From assembly GCA_934169575.1 (NCBI GenBank), contig CAKPOA010000018.1:1-26659 (forward strand): a stretch of 26,659 bases of DNA. Direction: 5' to 3'. Both the position numbers and the translations under genes were made by a program. Origin of the DNA: an uncultured Clostridia bacterium. Lineage in GTDB: Bacteria; Bacillota; Clostridia; TANB77; CAG-508. The notes beneath the pieces were generated by a model, which was not told the DNA's origin, did no database searches, and worked only from the letters and a program-made list of their open reading frames with translations. Positions 1-8,451 of the stretch are shown piece by piece (positions within the stretch are counted from its first letter, which is position 1; each line of letters opens with the position of its first letter).

Positions 1-861
1 GTACCAGTGCCAAATGCAATAGCAAATACAGAGGCAGATATAACAACAATGGTAAATAACAAACAATACCCAATTGCGGTAAAAACAGGTTCAACTGATA
101 GCAATGGAAAAACAGCATATAGAGGAGTACTATATTCAACTTTCTATTCTATAACAGACATTTCTTACTCAAATACATCATCATATAGAGAACCAGAATA
201 TTTGACAGATTCAGATTATGGAGATGCAAGTCCAGACGGAATTGCAGATTTACAAAATATAGTTGGTTTTACAGAGAGTGGAGATAAATTAAAAACAGCA
301 TGGACAAACCAAATGCAAACAGAATTTGATGAAATGGTTGAAAATGTTGTGACAACTGGGGGATTTTATATTTCGAGATATGAAATAAGTGGAAGTATAG
401 ATTCAAATGGAAATATAACAACAGAAAGTAAGCCAAATTCAATAGCATTTACAGGGGCTACAATATATAAAGACTCCCAAAAGTTTACATGGTATGGATT
501 ATATAAAGCGGGAAAAAGTTATAAACATAAGGGAATCCAATCAACAATGATATGGGGAAGTCAATATGATCAAATGCTAATTTGGATGGTAAAAAATGGA
601 ATAGATGTAACACAAACAAGTTCAGATAAAAATACAAGTTCAACAATAACAGGAGTATTAGGCTCAAAAGATGTAATAAATAAAATATATGATTTATATG
701 GAGGACGTAGCGAATGGACATTAACAGCAAGTGATACATATAACAGAAGTTATAGAGGAGGAAGTTACAATGATGAAAATACGCCAGACAGAGGTTATGA
801 CGAATTTCCAATTTATGGCACTTCTACTAATTCGAGCAGAGCAACGTTTTATGTTAAATAA
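1..861 (+). CDS. Formylglycine-generating-enzyme-like (FGE/SUMF1 fold) surface protein, 5' end outside the window
   Basis: The reading frame is open from the first base, so the GTG at 7 is probably an internal valine and the true start lies upstream. The C-terminal half has the look of an FGE-sulfatase domain. It contains GGFYISRYEI, the STMIWGSQYDQMLIW segment, then KIYDLYGGRSEWTLTA, RSYRGGSY and a terminal SRATFYVK, which match the usual order of 'yDl.GNv.EWt', 'RGGSy' and 'R.a.y.k' in that fold. I do not see the cysteines of a true sulfatase-activating enzyme, so a structural or binding role is more likely than formylglycine formation. Composition rich in Ser, Thr and Asn suits an extracellular protein. 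The gene starting at 26528 has a pilin-like N-terminus that often heads such proteins in gut Clostridia, but that link is inference. Confidence 0.6.
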   Translation, partial: VPVPNAIANTEADITTMVNNKQYPIAVKTGSTDSNGKTAYRGVLYSTFYSITDISYSNTSSYREPEYLTDSDYGDASPDGIADLQNIVGFTESGDKLKTAWTNQMQTEFDEMVENVVTTGGFYISRYEISGSIDSNGNITTESKPNSIAFTGATIYKDSQKFTWYGLYKAGKSYKHKGIQSTMIWGSQYDQMLIWMVKNGIDVTQTSSDKNTSSTITGVLGSKDVINKIYDLYGGRSEWTLTASDTYNRSYRGGSYNDENTPDRGYDEFPIYGTSTNSSRATFYVK

Positions 862-950
862 ACCTAGATGCTTGTTTTAATATACTATAACAACTAATTG
901 GTAAAGTATAGAATTTAAATAAATCCTATGAGGTTCAAATATTATAAAAA

Positions 951-1006
951 GATATCCAAATTTTGGGCAACTTTTTCAATAGTCTCAATTTTGGATTTCT
1001 TTTTTG
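951..1006 (+). terminator. Probable rho-independent terminator of the FGE-like gene
   Basis: ATCCAAA (954-960) pairs with TTTGGAT (990-996) around a loop of about 29 nt, followed by the T-rich tract TTCTTTTTTG. The stem is short and the loop long, so the call is moderate. The rest of 862-1158 shows no gene, only very AT-rich sequence. Confidence 0.5.
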
Positions 1007-1158
1007 TGAATTTAAATTAAATTACAGTAAGGAAGCAAAAAAATGTTACAAGATATCAAATTGAATTGATTTACTCATGTTAATTTTAAATAAATTATTA
1101 TCACATAACTATTATCTATAAAAAAATATGAAAAAATAAAAAAATATTCAAAAAAGTA

Positions 1159-1187
1159 TTGACAAGTAAAAAAAAACATAGTATACT
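1159..1187 (+). promoter_or_regulatory. Sigma-A promoter of the tRNA operon
   Basis: TTGACA (1159-1164), a 17-nt spacer and TATACT (1182-1187) form a near-perfect vegetative promoter. Transcription would start near 1194, about a dozen bases before tRNA-Val. Confidence 0.9.
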
Positions 1188-1206
1188 AGTTAATGTTGAT
1201 AGACAT

Positions 1207-1282
1207 GGTCGCTTAGCTCAGCTGGTAGAGCATCTGCCTTACAAGCAGGGGGTCATAGGTTCGAACCCTATAGCGACCACCA
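1207..1282 (+). tRNA. tRNA-Val (anticodon TAC)
   Basis: Complete 76-nt cloverleaf. Acceptor stem GGTCGCT/AGCGACC, D-loop AGCTCAGCTGGTAGAGC, anticodon loop CTTACAA and T-loop GGTTCGAACCC are all present, and the CCA end is encoded (1280-1282). First gene of a three-tRNA operon. Confidence 0.97.
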
Positions 1283-1297
1283 TTATTTTTAATATAA

Positions 1298-1374
1298 GGC
1301 CTGGTAGTTCAGTTGGTTAGAATGCCGCCCTGTCACGGCGGAGGTCGACGGTTCGAGCCCGTTCCAGGTCGCCA
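1298..1374 (+). tRNA. tRNA-Asp (anticodon GTC)
   Basis: Complete 77-nt cloverleaf with acceptor GGCCTGG/CCAGGTC (one G-U pair), discriminator G, anticodon loop CTGTCAC within the stem CCGCC/GGCGG, T-arm GGTTCGAGCCC and encoded CCA. It lies 15 nt after tRNA-Val in the same transcript. Confidence 0.97.
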
Positions 1375-1396
1375 TTTTTTTATATAGTAAAAATAT

Positions 1397-1472
<76 letters not shown>

Positions 1473-1473
1473 G

Positions 1474-1504
1474 AAAAAAGTAGTCAATTTATGGCTACTT
1501 TTTT
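1474..1504 (+). terminator. Terminator of the tRNA operon
   Basis: The arms AAAAAAGTAGTC and GGCTACTTTTTT form a 12-bp stem with one G-U pair around a 7-nt loop. The 3' arm itself supplies the T-run. The A/T-symmetric arms would allow function in both directions. Confidence 0.85.
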
Positions 1505-1521
1505 GTAAAAAAGGAGACATT

Positions 1522-2001
1522 ATGAAAATTGATAATGAAAAATATATACGAAGTTTAGTTGGACATATTCCAATGCTTAGGTCAGTAGTAGTATTAATAA
1601 TATATAAAAATGGAAAAGTGCTATTACAAAAAAGAGAAGATAATGGACTATGGGCATTACATGGTGGTGGAATAAATGTTGGTGAAACATATTTAGAAGC
1701 TTTAAATAGAGAAGTAAAAGAAGAATTAAATATTACACCTGTAAATCCTAAATTAATGGGTATTTTTTCGGGAGAAAAAATGTATAATAAATATCAAAAA
1801 TCTCAAGATGAAGTATATGTATTAAGTCATGCATTTATATGTGACAAATATATAGGAGATATTGAATTTACAGATGGAGAAGTTACAAATTTAAAATGGT
1901 TTGATATAGAAAATTTACCACAAAATATTTTTCATCTTAATAGACCAGTATTAGAAAATTTAAAACAATATCTCGAAAAAAATGAGGTTATAGTTGATTA
2001 G
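1522..2001 (+). CDS. Nudix hydrolase
   Basis: A 159-residue single-domain protein of ordinary Nudix size. The Nudix box lies at about residues 49-71: a Gly, five residues, Glu55, seven residues, then REVKEELNI, matching GX5EX7REUXEE with Asn in the place of the usual late Gly. Glu64, Glu67 and Glu68 would bind Mg2+. Such enzymes split nucleoside diphosphates linked to another group; the substrate cannot be read from the sequence. The start has AAGGAG a few bases upstream. The gene begins 17 nt after the tRNA terminator and has no clear promoter of its own, so low-level readthrough from the tRNA operon is possible. Confidence 0.88.
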   Translation: MKIDNEKYIRSLVGHIPMLRSVVVLIIYKNGKVLLQKREDNGLWALHGGGINVGETYLEALNREVKEELNITPVNPKLMGIFSGEKMYNKYQKSQDEVYVLSHAFICDKYIGDIEFTDGEVTNLKWFDIENLPQNIFHLNRPVLENLKQYLEKNEVIVD

Positions 2002-2068
2002 ATATTAATTTTGTGCATAAAATGCACTTGCAAAATAAAAATCTGCTTAACTTTAGGAGGTATACATT

Positions 2069-2620
2069 ATGAAAAAAGCAAAGATTTTAGGAGTAGATTA
2101 TTTGGAGTTACAACATGAAATTGAATATTGCAGAGAAAAAAGTATGAAAATAGTAATGTGTTCAGGAACTTTTGATTTATTTCATATTGGACATATGAAA
2201 TTTTTAGAAGATGCTAAAAGTAGAGGAGATATTCTTATTGTTGCTGTAAAAAGCGATAAAGCAGCAGCTTTAAAAAAAGATGATCCACCTGTTTTAGAAC
2301 AGAAAATCAGAATGGAAACAGTTGCATATAATAGCCTAGTTGATTATGTTGCTATGGTGGATTTTGAACCTAAAAGAGGAATCCCATTTGAATTTGAAAA
2401 TGTAGCTTCATATCAGTGGCTAAATATGTTTAATCCGCTTTTGGAACTAATAAGACCAGATATCTTTGTTCATGAAGACAGTAATACTTTAGCAAATGCA
2501 CGGAAGCAAATGTTTTCAAAATATAATATTGAGGGGGTTATTCATCAAAGAATGGAAGGAATAAGCACTACCAAAATTATAGAAAAAATTGAGAAACGTT
2601 TGTTACTCAAACTCCAATAA
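2069..2620 (+). CDS. Cytidylyltransferase-like nucleotidyltransferase (HxGH family)
   Basis: A 183-residue protein with the nucleotide-binding signature GTFDLFHIGHMKFL (His39 and His42 of HxGH) and, near the C-terminus, GISTTKII, the ISSTxI-type motif of the same superfamily. Glycerol-3-phosphate, ethanolamine-phosphate and ADP-heptose nucleotidyltransferases share this fold: they join a phospho-substrate to CTP or ATP and release pyrophosphate. The segment between the motifs (about residues 90-145) is longer than in glycerol-3-phosphate cytidylyltransferase and resembles RfaE C-domain relatives, so the substrate is open. AGGAGG lies 8 nt before the ATG. It stands alone between the Nudix gene and spoVG and ends at a clear terminator. 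Confidence 0.8.
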   Translation: MKKAKILGVDYLELQHEIEYCREKSMKIVMCSGTFDLFHIGHMKFLEDAKSRGDILIVAVKSDKAAALKKDDPPVLEQKIRMETVAYNSLVDYVAMVDFEPKRGIPFEFENVASYQWLNMFNPLLELIRPDIFVHEDSNTLANARKQMFSKYNIEGVIHQRMEGISTTKIIEKIEKRLLLKLQ

Positions 2621-2623
2621 TCA

Positions 2624-2672
2624 AAAAAGAGCAATAGAATGAAAGTTTTTCATATATTGCTCTCTATTTTTC
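2624..2672 (+). terminator. Rho-independent terminator after the nucleotidyltransferase gene
   Basis: GAGCAATA (2629-2636) pairs with TATTGCTC (2655-2662), with further pairing of ATGAAA to TTTCAT inside, and is followed by TCTATTTTTC. Confidence 0.8.
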
Positions 2673-2692
2673 TTAAAAATATGAAAAATAAA

Positions 2693-2727
2693 GAGGGATT
2701 TTGTAGTTTAATGGAGAATAGTATAAT
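2693..2727 (+). promoter_or_regulatory. Promoter region of spoVG, with a possible sigma-H-type promoter
   Basis: TATAAT at 2722-2727 is a good vegetative -10, but its -35 is poor. Overlapping it, GAGGGATTT (2693-2701), an 11-nt spacer and GGAGAATA (2713-2720) resemble a sigma-H promoter (RnAGGAwWW, 11-12 nt, RnnGAAT). Bacillus spoVG is a classical sigma-H gene. The match is imperfect, so this is suggestive only. Confidence 0.4.
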
Positions 2728-2790
2728 TAGTACATAAAATAAAAAAATATGTACAAAATAATTTTATAACATTGGAAAGAGGTGCTTAAT

Positions 2791-3066
2791 ATGCAAATTA
2801 CAGATGTACGTTTAAGAAAGGTAAATTCAGAAAACAGAATGAAAGCTGTTGCTTCAATAACTTTTGACAATGAATTCGCAGTTCATGATATCAAAGTTAT
2901 AGAAAGCCAAAACGGATTATTCATAGCTATGCCTAGTAAAAAAACTCCAAACGGAGAATTTAAAGATATAGCTCATCCAATCAATTCTGAAACTAGAGAA
3001 AAAATTCTAAATGCAATTTTAGAAGTTTACAATGCTCCAGAAACAGAAGAGGGATCAGCAGAATAA
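2791..3066 (+). CDS. spoVG: SpoVG, site-specific RNA/DNA-binding regulator
   Basis: A 91-residue protein whose start MQITDVRLRKV and internal VHDIKVIE, NGLFIAMPSKKTPNGEF and HPINSETREKI are diagnostic of SpoVG. In Bacillus it affects septation and sporulation and in other Firmicutes it binds nucleic acid to tune virulence and cell-wall genes. I chose the ATG at 2791 over the in-frame GTG at 2782 because AAAGAGG sits just upstream of it at the right spacing and because SpoVG proteins begin with M-x-(I/V)-T-D-V-R-L-R. The last 10 residues are acidic. Single-gene unit: promoter-like sequence upstream and a terminator 16 nt after the stop. Confidence 0.95.
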   Translation: MQITDVRLRKVNSENRMKAVASITFDNEFAVHDIKVIESQNGLFIAMPSKKTPNGEFKDIAHPINSETREKILNAILEVYNAPETEEGSAE

Positions 3067-3082
3067 TTAAAAAATAAATGCA

Positions 3083-3111
3083 AGGGGTTATTCAAAAGAA
3101 TAACCCTTTTT
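3083..3111 (+). terminator. Terminator of spoVG
   Basis: AAGGGGTTATTC and GAATAACCCTTT pair over about 12 bp (one G-U) around AAAA, followed by a T-run. Confidence 0.85.
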
Positions 3112-3134
3112 AATCTAAAAAGGAGAATTGCAAA

Positions 3135-3611
3135 ATGTACAAAATAGAAGAATTTGGCTTAAAGATATTAGAAAAAATAGGATTAAAAAAAATAGCAGAT
3201 TTATATAGAGCACATAAAGAAGGAATGAGATATTTAATATTTGGAGGATTAAGTACATTAATAAATATATTAACATATATAGTTTGTGCAAAAGTGATAT
3301 TTAAAGGGCTCGCAAATGTAAATATGATAGTAAATGTTAGTGAAATAATTGCATTCATAATAGCATTAATATTTGCATATATAACAAATAAAATATATGT
3401 TTTTGAAAGCAAAACAAATGGATTAAAAAAGCTAATAAAAGAATTTTCATCATTTACCGGCTGTAGAATATTTACAGAAATAATTAGTATAATAATGATG
3501 AATATGACTATATGGTTTGGAATAAATGATGTATTTATGAAGATATTTTCAAATATAGTTGTTATAATTTTAAATTATGTATTTAGTAAAATAATTATTT
3601 TTAAAAAATAG
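3135..3611 (+). CDS. GtrA-like small integral membrane protein
   Basis: A 158-residue protein with four hydrophobic segments (about residues 31-52, 64-86, 103-122 and 130-152). The pattern RYLIFGGLSTLINILTYIV, a second segment ending FAYITNKIYVF, and a final segment ending NYVFSKIIIFKK is that of the GtrA family. These proteins are thought to move lipid-linked sugars or teichoic-acid precursors across the membrane, often partnered with a glycosyltransferase; no such partner is adjacent here. AAGGAG precedes the ATG. The stop codon lies 13 nt before the calcium ATPase start chosen below, so the two are probably co-transcribed. Confidence 0.85.
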   Translation: MYKIEEFGLKILEKIGLKKIADLYRAHKEGMRYLIFGGLSTLINILTYIVCAKVIFKGLANVNMIVNVSEIIAFIIALIFAYITNKIYVFESKTNGLKKLIKEFSSFTGCRIFTEIISIIMMNMTIWFGINDVFMKIFSNIVVIILNYVFSKIIIFKK

Positions 3612-3624
3612 AATGGAGAATGCT

Positions 3625-6354
3625 ATGGAAAATTGGTTTAATAAAACTGTAAGTGAAGTTGAAAAAGAATTAGAAACAAATACAAAAACAGGGTTAGAAA
3701 GTGAACAAGTAAAAAGAAGGCAAGAAAAATATGGACTAAATGAACTACAGAGTGGAAAAAAGAAATCTTTAATTATAAAATTTTTAGAACAATTTAAAGA
3801 TTTTATGATAATTGTATTAATTATAGCAGCGATTGTTTCTGGAGTGATAGGCATAATAAATGATGATGGAATTACAGATTCAATAATAATTTTGATAGTT
3901 GTAATATTAAATGCAATAATAGGTGTAGCTCAAGAATCAAAAGCAGAAAAATCATTAGAAGCATTAAAAAAATTAAGTGGACATGAGACAAAAGTTATAA
4001 GAGAGGGAAAAATGCAAATAATTCCTTCAAAAGAACTTGTAAAAGGTGATATTGTAGTATTAGAAACAGGAGATTATATTTCAGCAGATTTAAGAATATT
4101 TGAAGCTATAAATTTTAAAGTACAAGAATCATCATTGACAGGAGAATCTGTACCAATTGAAAAATATGCAAGTAAAATAGAAGAAAAAGAAGTACAATTG
4201 GGAGATAGAGCTAATATGCTATTTTCATCAAGCTTGGTAACATATGGAAGAGGAAAAGGCATTGTTGTTGAAACTGGAATGAATACTGAGGTTGGAAAAA
4301 TTGCTGGAATGTTATCAAATACTGAAAAGCAAGAAACACCACTACAAAGAAAATTAAATGCTCTAGGAAAAACTTTAGGTATTGTTGCACTTGTGATTTG
4401 TGTGATAATATTTATAATAGGGGTATTGCAAGGAAAAGAAATATTATCTATGTTTATGACTGCTGTAAGTTTAGCAGTTGCTGCAATTCCTGAAGGGTTG
4501 GCTGCTGTATCAACTATAGTTTTAGCAATAGGTGTTCAAAAAATGGTTAAGAAAAATGCGATTATAAAAAGGCTGCCAGCTGTTGAAACATTAGGAAGTA
4601 GTACTGTTATTTGCTCTGATAAAACAGGAACTTTAACTCAAAATAAAATGACTGTACAAAAAATATTTGTGAATAGAAATGTATATGATGTAAGCAATTT
4701 AGATATAGAGAGTGATTTTGTAAAATATAATAAAGAAAATCAAGAAGTAAAACTTTTAGTATATAATGGAATGTTATGTAATGATACTAAAATAGCAGAT
4801 GATGGTACTTTAACAGGAGATCCAACAGAAACTGCATTAGTAGATATTGGCCTTAAAATGGGATTTACAAAAAAATTATATAGTGAGCTTGAAAGAATAG
4901 ATGAAATACCATTTGATTCCAATAGAAAATTAATGACAACAGTTCATGAAAAAAATGGTAAATATTATATATTTACAAAAGGTGGAGTAGATGAATTATT
5001 AAATTTATGTAATTCATATATTGAAAATGGCGAAACAAAATATGATATAGATTATTATAAAAGTATAATAATGGATACAAACGAGAAATTAGCAAAAGAT
5101 GCTTTAAGAGTTTTGGCTTTTGGATATAAAGAATTAGATCATAAGCCAAAAAAAGACGAATTAGAAAATGATTTGATTTTTGTTGGATTATATGGAATGA
5201 TTGATCCTCCAAGAGAAGAAGCAAGATTAGCCGTAGAAAAATGTAAACAAGCTGGAATAAAAACTGTAATGATTACAGGCGACCATAAAATAACTGCAAT
5301 TGCAATTGCTAAAAGATTAGGAATATTAGAAAATGAAAATGAGGCAATTACAGGAAATGAACTAAATAATTTAACTGATGAACAATTAGAAAAAAATATT
5401 AGAAATTATTCCGTATATGCAAGAGTATCACCTGAACATAAAGTTAGAATTGTAAAAGCATGGCAAAAACAAGGTGAAGTTGTTGCTATGACAGGTGATG
5501 GTGTAAATGATAGTCCAGCATTAAAAACAGCAGATATAGGTTGCGCTATGGGAATTGTTGGAACAGATGTTGCCAAAGAAGCTGCAGATGTTATATTAAC
5601 AGATGATAATTTTGCAACAGTTGTATCAAGTGTTGAAGAAGGAAGAAGAATTTATGACAATATATTAAAAGCAATTCAATTTTTATTATCAAGTAATATT
5701 GGAGAAATTGTTGTATTATTTTTAGCTACAATTGGTGCAACATTTATTGCAAAATGGGCTGGAATTACAGATATTTCTTTATTAGAAATTTTACTTCCAA
5801 TCCACATATTATGGATAAACTTAGTTACAGACTCACTTCCTGCATTAGCACTTGCTTTTGACCCAGCAAGTGATGATATAATGAAAAGAAAACCATTAAA
5901 ATCATCAAAAGGTATTTTTACAAAAGGAATGACATATAGAATTGTATACCAAGGAATAATGATTGGAATAATTACTTTAATTGCATTTTTAATTGGAATT
6001 AATTCTACAACAGAACCTATAAATGGACTTACACTTGATGAAAGTAAAATAGAAGTTGGGCAAACTATGGCTTTTGTTGTTTTGGCTTTATCAGAACTTG
6101 TTCACATATATAATGTAAGAGATAATAAAAAATCAATTTTCAAAACAAATATATTTAATAACAAAATGTTAACAGGTGCCACAATTATTTCTGCAAGTTT
6201 AGTTTTTGTAATATTATTTGTACCAGCATTAAGAAATTTATTTAGCATACCAGTTTTACCTGCAGATAATATTTTAGAAATTATAATTTTGGTATTTTCA
6301 CCAATATTAATTGTTGAAATATTTAAAAAATTAAAAATTAATGGAAAAGATTAA
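3625..6354 (+). CDS. P-type (P2A) calcium-transporting ATPase
   Basis: A 909-residue protein of SERCA/PMR1-type length that couples ATP hydrolysis to Ca2+ export. Signatures in order: actuator loop SLTGESVP, M4 motif AAIPEGLAAV, phosphorylation site CSDKTGTLT (Asp332), TGDPTE, MTGDHKITA, and hinge MTGDGVNDSPALK. Likely Ca2+ ligands are retained in M4 (Glu of PEGL), M5 (Asn and Glu of SSNIGE), M6 (NLVTDSLPA) and M8 (Glu of LSELVH). Ligands for both SERCA-like sites therefore seem present, so one or two ions per cycle cannot be decided by eye. An in-frame ATG at 3613 exists, but GGAGA at 3616-3620 sits properly only for the ATG at 3625. It follows the GtrA-like gene closely. Confidence 0.93.
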   Translation: MENWFNKTVSEVEKELETNTKTGLESEQVKRRQEKYGLNELQSGKKKSLIIKFLEQFKDFMIIVLIIAAIVSGVIGIINDDGITDSIIILIVVILNAIIGVAQESKAEKSLEALKKLSGHETKVIREGKMQIIPSKELVKGDIVVLETGDYISADLRIFEAINFKVQESSLTGESVPIEKYASKIEEKEVQLGDRANMLFSSSLVTYGRGKGIVVETGMNTEVGKIAGMLSNTEKQETPLQRKLNALGKTLGIVALVICVIIFIIGVLQGKEILSMFMTAVSLAVAAIPEGLAAVSTIVLAIGVQKMVKKNAIIKRLPAVETLGSSTVICSDKTGTLTQNKMTVQKIFVNRNVYDVSNLDIESDFVKYNKENQEVKLLVYNGMLCNDTKIADDGTLTGDPTETALVDIGLKMGFTKKLYSELERIDEIPFDSNRKLMTTVHEKNGKYYIFTKGGVDELLNLCNSYIENGETKYDIDYYKSIIMDTNEKLAKDALRVLAFGYKELDHKPKKDELENDLIFVGLYGMIDPPREEARLAVEKCKQAGIKTVMITGDHKITAIAIAKRLGILENENEAITGNELNNLTDEQLEKNIRNYSVYARVSPEHKVRIVKAWQKQGEVVAMTGDGVNDSPALKTADIGCAMGIVGTDVAKEAADVILTDDNFATVVSSVEEGRRIYDNILKAIQFLLSSNIGEIVVLFLATIGATFIAKWAGITDISLLEILLPIHILWINLVTDSLPALALAFDPASDDIMKRKPLKSSKGIFTKGMTYRIVYQGIMIGIITLIAFLIGINSTTEPINGLTLDESKIEVGQTMAFVVLALSELVHIYNVRDNKKSIFKTNIFNNKMLTGATIISASLVFVILFVPALRNLFSIPVLPADNILEIIILVFSPILIVEIFKKLKINGKD

Positions 6355-6362
6355 AAAGTTAC

Positions 6363-6391
6363 TTGAAAAAGAGTTTAAAATAGAATATAAT
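6363..6391 (+). promoter_or_regulatory. Sigma-A promoter of the HD-GYP-like/endoQ/dnaE operon
   Basis: TTGAAA (6363-6368), 17-nt spacer, TATAAT (6386-6391). It begins 9 nt after the ATPase stop codon and lies just upstream of the next gene. Confidence 0.75.
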
Positions 6392-6418
6392 TAGATAAAA
6401 ACATAGGAGGAATAAAAG

Positions 6419-7228
6419 ATGGATGATTTTGCAACATATATATTAAATGAAAAAGATTATATACAAAAAATGATAATAACATATTATTTATCAAAAAAGA
6501 CAGGAATATTTTTTGATAAATCAATAGTATTAAAAACAGAATTAACAAAATTATTTATAGACTATAAAAAAATAGATGTTGATAAAAATCTTGTATTAAC
6601 AGTATCTTTATTATGTAATTGCAAAAAAATTGATGATGCACAAAAAATAGGAAAACTTGAAACTTTTGCAAAAGAAGGAGCAGAATATTTAAGCACTTTA
6701 GGATTTGATAAAAGATTTTGCAAAATATGTGAAGAATTAAATAGGTATAGTGAAAGTGAACCACGCGAAAAAGAAAGTGATATTATTGAGGTTGTTGACC
6801 AATTTACAGGGCTTATTTTAAATAGAGTTGAAAGATTTGCTTATCCTACAGATGAGGCAATTACAATTTTAAAAGAAAGAAATTTTAAAGACTATGAAAA
6901 TAGGTATTTAGAAGAATTTATTTCTTTTATACTTGATATAGATAGAATATGTATAAGAGAAAAAATAGATGTACCAATTTTAAAAAAATTAGTATATTTG
7001 CATAATAATGAAGCAAATGTTAGAGCATTTATTACAGTTTTAGGAAACACTTATGCTAGAAAAATAGATGAATTACTATGTGGAAACACAAAAGAAGCAA
7101 AAACAGTAGAATTTAAAGAAGAAGATATAAAAGTTATAGAAGAGAAACCAGAAAGAGCTTTATTCAGTAAAGAAATTGCTGAAAAAGTTTTAAATCATGA
7201 ATCATTATTTAAATTAGATGAAGAATAG
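6419..7228 (+). CDS. Degenerate HD-GYP/HD-domain-like protein, function unknown
   Basis: A 269-residue soluble protein. The stretch KEGAEYLSTLG, then RFCKICEELNRYSE, then EKESDIIEVVDQFTGLILNRVERFAYPTDEAITIL (about residues 85-160) follows the layout of an HD-GYP domain: 'GaeiL..l', 'v..HHEr.dGsGYP', 'i..i.vaD.fdAl.s.RpYr....ealeiL'. The metal-binding HD and HH pairs and the GYP loop are missing: ELNRYSE stands where HHERYDG is expected. It is therefore unlikely to hydrolyse cyclic-di-GMP and may act as a binding or scaffold protein. AGGAGG precedes the ATG. Its stop codon overlaps the ribosome binding site of the next gene, so translation with endonuclease Q is probably coupled. The domain call is by pattern only. 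Confidence 0.5.
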   Translation: MDDFATYILNEKDYIQKMIITYYLSKKTGIFFDKSIVLKTELTKLFIDYKKIDVDKNLVLTVSLLCNCKKIDDAQKIGKLETFAKEGAEYLSTLGFDKRFCKICEELNRYSESEPREKESDIIEVVDQFTGLILNRVERFAYPTDEAITILKERNFKDYENRYLEEFISFILDIDRICIREKIDVPILKKLVYLHNNEANVRAFITVLGNTYARKIDELLCGNTKEAKTVEFKEEDIKVIEEKPERALFSKEIAEKVLNHESLFKLDEE

Positions 7229-7240
7229 GAGTTGTATAAA

Positions 7241-8431
7241 ATGTACGAAATATTTGCAGATTTACATGTACACATAGGAAGAAGTGAAAGTGGAAAACCA
7301 GTTAAAATTACAGGAGCAAGAAGTTTAAATTTTGTAAACATTGCAAAAGAATGTGTAGAAAAAAAAGGCATAAATGTAGTTGGAATAATTGATTGTGCAT
7401 CACCTTATGTTATAGAAGATATAGAAAATTTTTTACAAAATGGAGATGCATATGAATTAAAAGACGGAGGAATTATATATAAAGATAAAGTTTGCATTTT
7501 ACTTGGAAGTGAAGTTGAAACTACTGAAGTAGGAAGAAATGGAAAATCAGGAAGTGCACATAATGTGTGCTTTTTTCCTTATTTAAAAGATATAAAAGCA
7601 TTTTCAAATGAGATGAGTAAACATATAAAAAATATTACATTAAGTACACAAAGGTCAAATGTTTCTGGATATGAATTAATTGATATTGTAGAAAAATATA
7701 ATGGAATATTAATACCTGCACATATATTTACACCACATAAAAGCTATTATGGAAATTGTGTAGATAGATTACAAGATGTTTTTAAAGAAAAATACAATAA
7801 AATTTTTGCTGTTGAATTGGGTCTAAGTTCAGATACTTTTTTAGCAGATACTATAAGTGAATTAGAGGGAAAAACATTTGTTACAAATTCTGATGCACAT
7901 TCTTTGCCAAAAATTGCAAGAGAATACAATAAAATGCAAGTTGAAGATATTAGTTTTAAAGAAATTGTAAAAGCTTTAAAAGGTGAAGATGGAAGAAAAG
8001 TTTTAGCAAATTATGGACTAGATCCTAAACTAGGTAAATACCATAGGAGTTTTTGTGAAGATTGCAATGATTCTATTGAGATTGATGATGTTGCTACAAT
8101 ATGCCCAAAATGCCAAGGAAAAAATATAACTTTTGGTGTTTTTGATAGAATTGAGTTAATAAAAGATAAACCAGAAACGCAAAGTCCAGAAAATAGACCA
8201 CCATATATTTATCAAGTTCCTTTATCATTTATTCCAGGTGTTGGTGGAAAAACAATAGATAAATTAATAAATCATTTTGGAACTGAAATGAATATACTTC
8301 ATAAAGCTGGAAAAGATGATATAGAAGCGGTTGTTGGAGAGAAGATTGCAAATTCTATTGCAAGTGCATGTGCAGGAAATGCTAAAGTTCACTCTGGTGG
8401 TGGAGGAGTATATGGCAAAATAATATTATGA
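7241..8431 (+). CDS. Endonuclease Q family PHP-domain protein
   Basis: A 396-residue protein. The N-terminal PHP metal-dependent phosphoesterase domain shows FADLHVHIGRS, GSEVETTE, SAHNVCFF, LIPAHIFTPH and TNSDAHSLP, with the metal-binding His and Asp residues intact. A four-cysteine zinc site (CEDC...CPKC, about residues 270-290) follows, then a helix-hairpin-helix region with PLSFIPGVGGKTIDKLI. This order is that of endonuclease Q (the TIGR00375 group), which nicks DNA 5' of deaminated bases such as uracil and hypoxanthine. The ATG at 7241 is 9 nt after AGGAG; the in-frame TTG at 7232 abuts that site and is unlikely. It lies between the HD-GYP-like gene and dnaE, which fits a DNA repair role. 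Confidence 0.82.
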   Translation: MYEIFADLHVHIGRSESGKPVKITGARSLNFVNIAKECVEKKGINVVGIIDCASPYVIEDIENFLQNGDAYELKDGGIIYKDKVCILLGSEVETTEVGRNGKSGSAHNVCFFPYLKDIKAFSNEMSKHIKNITLSTQRSNVSGYELIDIVEKYNGILIPAHIFTPHKSYYGNCVDRLQDVFKEKYNKIFAVELGLSSDTFLADTISELEGKTFVTNSDAHSLPKIAREYNKMQVEDISFKEIVKALKGEDGRKVLANYGLDPKLGKYHRSFCEDCNDSIEIDDVATICPKCQGKNITFGVFDRIELIKDKPETQSPENRPPYIYQVPLSFIPGVGGKTIDKLINHFGTEMNILHKAGKDDIEAVVGEKIANSIASACAGNAKVHSGGGGVYGKIIL

Positions 8432-8451
8432 TATATTAAGGAGTTATGACA

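Noticed and set aside
485..811. Minus-strand open frame of 108 codons over the FGE-like gene
   Set aside because: It lies opposite a clear coding frame, is made mostly of Leu, His and Tyr codons and has no recognisable motif; a shadow of the plus-strand gene.
2013..2027. Small hairpin GTGCAT-AAA-ATGCAC after the Nudix gene
   Set aside because: Short stem without a T-run, so not listed as a terminator; could be chance in AT-rich DNA.
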